Shown here: positions 59,402 through 64,000 of the stretch, piece after piece | Layout of the letters: the number at the start of each line of letters is the position of its first letter | Numbering within the stretch: the first letter of the stretch is position 1 | Source of the DNA: Piromyces finnis | Lineage: Eukaryota; Neocallimastigomycota; Neocallimastigomycetes; Neocallimastigales; Neocallimastigaceae | NCBI GenBank assembly: GCA_002104945.1 | Contig: MCFH01000002.1 | Location: 1,331,001-1,395,000 of the forward strand | Length of the DNA: 64,000 nucleotides | Direction of reading: 5' to 3' | Made by a program: the position numbers and the translations under genes | Notes under the pieces: generated by a model | What the model saw: the letters and a program-made list of their open reading frames with translations, nothing else | Database searches by the model: none | What the model was told of the DNA's origin: nothing

Positions 59402-61592
59402 TTGAAATTTTAAGCTTTTATGTTTTACCTTTTAAAGCTGCCATAATAACTTGTAATGGGTGACCATATATTGTTTGGTGAACAATAGCCATACTATCTT
59501 CCCATTTATTTAATTTTTCAACTGATTTATATAATTCTTTCTTTTGTGACATGAAAATAAATACTTGAGAAACAATTGAAATTTGATTGATATCAGTAAT
59601 AATTTCATAATGGCAATTAGCTAATTCAAATGGTACACGGAACCAACGATTAACAAACGTTTTAAGATCCTCATTATCATCGTCAATATAAATTTGAACA
59701 AAAGTAGTACGTAAAACACTGTCTTCATCAAAATAAACATTTTGATAAAGAATATTAGAATAAGTTAAAGCAATAGCATCAGTAGCTGTAATGAAACTTA
59801 AAGTCTTAATGCAATAATCTTTTGTTGGATTTTGAATAACAACATGAATATTTAATATATTATCACAAGAAGAAACACCAATAACAATATGTAATGGGAA
59901 TGGGAATATACTTAATTTTGAACCTAGATATTTATTTATCCATTGTAATTATTTATATATATTTTTAAGTTAATAATTGTTATAATTATTTATCATAAAA
60001 AAAAAAAAGATTTTTTTATTTACTATTGTATCTATCAGTGCAGCAAAGATCACTATCTTTAATATAGAGTGATACATTATGGTCTTTAAATCTAGCATAT
60101 AATGGAGTCTAAACATAAACATAAATTTTAATAATTGTATTTTTTTATTATATTAATATTATATATATTATATATTTTTTTTAAAAAAAAAAAGGGATAT
60201 ATATATTTACAAATGCTTTTGGTTCTTGATATAAATAATTATCTTATATAATATAAAAACAACAGCAAAAAAAAAAAAAAAAACAATATTAGTTTTCATT
60301 AAAAAAAAAAATTGATTAATTTATTATAAGATTTACCTATACTAAGAATTGGATAATTTGAAGAACTACTAACAACTTCAGTAGTTTTTTTACTCATAAG
60401 ATTCATTTTTTTAGGAATTCCAATAATCTTGTGCATATTTTCATAAATATCTTCAGGAGTAGCATCTTTTAACCAGCTAATGAGATCTTCTTCTTTCATT
60501 GGTGTCATATCTTGAATTTTTTTATTTTTTTCATCATAATTTTTAATAATTTGATCAAATGTATAACGTTTTACATCACTCATATGTTGTAGTTGAGTAC
60601 GTTGATCTTTAATATTACTTTTATATGAAACTAATAATGGTTGAGAGTATGGATTAATCAATTCACTTTGATTAAATGTATTAAGGGTTTCTAAATAGGT
60701 ATTAAAACGATTATTTTGAAAAACAGTACCATTCATATTACTTTGTAAATCATTGCGAGCATTTATAGAATTAATAGTTAATGATTGATTAACAGCTGAA
60801 AGTGGTGAACCAGTAATTTCTGTTTTAAATCCTTCAATAGCACTTTTGATAGGAGATGATACCTTTTCAATATTTGTTTTAATTTGTGGTCTTAGATCTT
60901 TTTCTTTTTCCTCTTTTATTTGTTGTTCTTTTTCTCTTTCTTCTCTTTCTTTTTCTTCTTTTTCTTTTCTCTCTTTCTCCTCTTTTTCTTGTGCTTTTTT
61001 AAAATCATTTTCATTTATAATATAATTTACAATATCAAGAGAGCCTTGATGTGAAAGTTGGAATGAAGTACTTTTAAATATATCACTACTGATGAAACTT
61101 AAACTAGAAAAGGTTGATAAAGTTCTAGGTACATCAGTAATATCGTCAGTTTTTAATGGTTCATGTGTTTTTTCAGCATTTTCTTTTAAATCTGCTTCAG
61201 GTATTTCTTCATTATTTTCTTTTAAATTTGATTTTGGTATTTCTTCATTTTTTTCCTTTATATTTGAAGATTTTTCTTCAATAATACCATTAATAAAAGA
61301 ATTTGGTTTTAATTCATTAATAAAATTCAAAACATTTTCATTGCTAATAACTGATATAGGAGATTTAAAAGATGACAATGTATTATTTCCATCTGTTTTA
61401 GTATTCACATTAATTCTTGAACTTTTTTTATCATTAGTGGAAGTTACTAATAAAAATTCATCCTTTTTTTTTTTTTTTTTAAATTAAATAATCATAATAA
61501 GAATATAAATATTATATATAATATTATTAATGTCATACTTTTTATAAAAATATACTTACTTTATTATTATATTTTTTATTCTTTATTATCAT
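59246..61592 (-). CDS. Unrecognised protein with Lys/Glu-rich coiled segment
   Basis: Six exons keep phase: 61592-61560 (MIIKNKKYNNK, start tentative), 61462-60337, 60242-60211, one at about 60108-60023, one at about 59924-59440, and about 59303-59246. About 600 residues. The N-terminal half is polar and disordered, with two similar units (EEIPKSNLKENN / EEIPEADLKENA) and a 40-residue K/E/R-rich probable coiled coil (about 61000-60895). Then comes QRTQLQHMSDVKRYTFDQI and EEDLISWLKDATPEDIYENM. The last 200 residues look folded and beta-rich (LSIFPFPLHIVIGVSSCDN, NIHVVIQNPTKDYCIKTLSF, YQNVYFDEDSVLRTTFVQIY, FRVPFELANCHYEIITDIN, HQTIYGHPLQVIMAAL) and end YERWMLEYNDWKRYQ. I do not recognise the family and assign no function. 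Confidence 0.7.
59356..59402. repeat. (AAT)n microsatellite in an intron
   Basis: About 47 bp of AAT repeat in the last intron of the unrecognised minus-strand gene. Confidence 0.9.
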
Positions 61593-63377
61593 GAGTATTA
61601 TATTATATATATATTAATGATAATGAATTTTAAATATTCAATATATAATATTATAAAATATTTTTAGATGTAATAATAGAGTATTACATTTGTTATATAT
61701 ATATAATTATTATAATAAATAATTGATTGATATTTTAATAATGACTTCTTACATTATTTATGTTTAAGTATGGAGCATATTGATATGGTAAGCTTTTTTT
61801 TTTTTAAAAAAAAAAAACGTTTATTTCGATTTAATTTAAAGTTAATGATAAAGTTGTTTATTTTATTAAAAAATATATATTTATATTTAATAATTAAGAT
61901 ATACGATTAAAATAAAAATAAAAATAAAAATGAATATAAAAGAAAATATAGATATATGTTATTAGTTATTCGTTTTTTATGATAATATATTATAAATAAA
62001 ATAAAAATTACATCTTCATCTTGCTTTTTTATTTCAATTTAGATAATAAATAAAATATACACTGTCTGTTCAATCTTTATATTTGAAGATTTTTAGTTAC
62101 AAATTATTATAAAATTTAGAATTTGAAAATAATAGTAAAATTAAAAATTATAATTAAATAGTAGAAAAAGAAATTGATATTTTAATATCTAGTTTTGATA
62201 GTAATAATAATTCTATATTAGAACATAGGTACTTTTATTTTATAAAGTACACAAATTACAAAGGGAAAAAAAAAAAAATAAAATAAAAAGTTTTTTAATT
62301 ATGATTTTAATAATTAGAATAAAATAAAAATAAAAATCAACTTTAACAAATATAATATAATAAAAACAATTTGATATACATAAATGTCTTTATTATTGAA
62401 ATTTAAAATCATACAAATGTACAAATAACAAATTATAGGTGTTTTATTTATAAGAAAAAAAAAAAAAAATAAGAATTTAAAAAAATATTAGTAACTAATG
62501 ATTACGTAAATAAAATTAGAAAATAAAAAAAAAATTTCTCCTTTTCAAATTAAAAATAACTTTTACTAAGAAATATTTTAATTTATTATTTTTAACTACT
62601 TTTTTTTTTTTTTTTTGACTATCCTTAACCAAAATTTTAATTTGACATAATTAATAATGATAAACTTTCTTTTAAAATAATAATAATTAAAAATAATAAT
62701 AATAATAATAATTAACCAACTTTAATCACTAGTAAATATATGTATTTAAAAAAAATAATAACTATAAAATATTAATAAATATGTATTTTTTTTTTTTTTT
62801 TAAAATAAATAATAATATTTATTTTTATTAGTTATTTCATTAACATAAATAATATTATTTGTAATTGTGAATATTAGATCTGATTTAGTTAAATAATAAA
62901 TGAAAAGGATTAAATTATTAATTTATTATTACAATAAAAAAATGAATAAATATGTTAAAAAGTGTTAAGATTGTATTACAGAAATGAATGACAAAAAAAA
63001 AGTATTATATTAATAATTTTCATATTTCATATTATTATAAATCAATTTCATAGTATAATAACTTTTTTTTTATCTTTGACTTTAAAGAAAGCTGTATATT
63101 GAACTATAAACTATGAAAAATGCTATTCCATAAATATATTGACATTTATTACTATTGCTTTATTTGTTAAAATTAAGAAATTTTCCATTTTTGTTTATAA
63201 TTATTTGGCTTTCTTCTTTTTCATTATAAGTATCTCAAATGTTTTAATTTTGAATATTTCTTAAAACTATAAATAGAATATCATAAAAATATATTTAAAT
63301 TTTGTTAATATTTAAACTTTGAAATATGTCATCCATAATAAAACAATACATATATGTTTATTATTTAAAGTTGAATA
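61593..63377. other. Intergenic AT-rich region
   Basis: About 1.8 kb between the unrecognised gene and SmD2. Short AAT runs and homopolymers only. Because the start of the unrecognised gene is tentative, a further upstream exon could lie here. Confidence 0.5.
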
Positions 63378-64000
63378 TTAATCTTTACCTAATATAACCT
63401 ATGTTGCAAATGATTGATGTAAAATATTAATAATATCAAATGTTAATTATTAGTAAATAAAAATTTTTACTGAGCAGCAATATCTTTTTAATTATAATTC
63501 TTTCAAAATACATATTCATTTTTCTCTACTTACAGAATCACCACGAAGGAACATTTTTGGAATAAATCTATCTTTATTAACTGGTTTAGCTTTCTTTTGA
63601 CCCTTACCAGTCTTTGGAGTTTCAGTCCACATCTTTTATATTATCATTAAAAAACGTTTTATAAAATATAACAATATACTATATTAATATAAAGTCTTTG
63701 AATGCAAACAATTGCTTTATAATTATACATAATAAATATTTCTAATTTCAATAAATTATAACTTACTTCCTTAACATTTTCTAAAACCATATTCATATGA
63801 CGATCGAAAGCTTTAACTCTAGCTAATAATTTTTTGTTGTTTCTGCAACTGATTAAAATTTGAGTATTATTCTTTACAGATTGTGATAAAACTGAAAGTG
63901 GACCAGAATTGAATTCTTCTTCTTCGATTTTACGAAGTTCTTCTTCAGTCATTTCTGACTTTGGCTTATCAACAACTCCTCTTTACATTTTTTTTATTTA
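63378..64000 (-). CDS. SNRPD2: Small nuclear ribonucleoprotein SmD2 (5' end outside window)
   Basis: Core Sm protein of the spliceosomal snRNP ring. Exon 63980-63767 encodes [16 protein letters not shown], then [40 protein letters not shown] (Sm1 motif) and MVLENVKE. Exon 63632-63534 encodes [20 protein letters not shown] and [13 protein letters not shown] (Sm2). These match SmD2 almost residue for residue. The start codon must be in an exon beyond the window, because 63981-64000 reads as intron ending AG. The 3' end is less sure: a 21-nt exon at 63398-63378 reads VILGKD and a stop in phase after an AG, giving FLRGDSVILGKD, which fits the Sm2 strand but is shorter than usual. Confidence 0.9.

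Overview
The window looks like nuclear DNA of an anaerobic gut fungus (Neocallimastigomycota). The evidence is extreme AT richness with long homopolymers and (AAT)n or (AAAT)n microsatellites, many short GT-AG introns, Asn-rich proteins, and above all a GH9 cellulase carrying three fungal dockerins, the hallmark of gut-fungal cellulosomes. A ciliary transition-zone gene (TMEM231) fits an organism with flagellated zoospores. The genus cannot be fixed from the sequence alone.

Layout: 584-2956 (-) intronless secreted CotH-kinase-like protein with dockerin-like Cys repeats; 4550-8376 (-) CRT10-like WD40 protein; 9228-11015 (+) class I histone deacetylase; 11643-15643 (-) GH9 endoglucanase with three dockerins and 18 exons, one of only 7 nt; 17080-19527 (-) 7TM-RGS receptor; 21622-26184 (+) large disordered protein with SUMO-interacting-type motifs; 27706-29167 (-) GDP-mannose pyrophosphorylase; 33420-40385 (-) about 1997-residue kinase combining Ras-association-like, PH and AGC-kinase modules; 41994-43984 (+) F-box/WD40 protein with a 13-nt microexon; 44481-48516 (+) type II AAA ATPase of the CDC48/AFG2 group; 48911-49898 and 51802-53106 (-) two tandem NodB/chitin-deacetylase paralogues; 56108-58296 (-) TMEM231 with an apparent AT-AC (U12-type) intron; 59246-61592 (-) unrecognised Lys/Glu-rich protein; 63378-64000 (-) SmD2, cut by the window end. 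The remainder is AT-rich intergenic DNA.

The genes are independently transcribed eukaryotic units, not operons. Functional themes are plant-wall degradation (GH9, CotH), wall and glycan metabolism (GDP-mannose synthesis, chitin deacetylases), signalling (7TM-RGS, RA-PH-kinase), chromatin, proteostasis and splicing (HDAC, F-box, AAA, SmD2) and the flagellum (TMEM231).

The most notable observations are the AT-AC intron in TMEM231, the 7-nt microexon that rebuilds an invariant GH9 active-site motif, shared intron positions in the tandem dockerins, degenerate dockerin-like repeats in the CotH protein, and the RA/PH/AGC kinase with a recurring K-L-x-x-F-F-G-V-like motif. Exon boundaries were derived by hand from reading frame, GT/AG sites and family motifs; none is transcript-confirmed.
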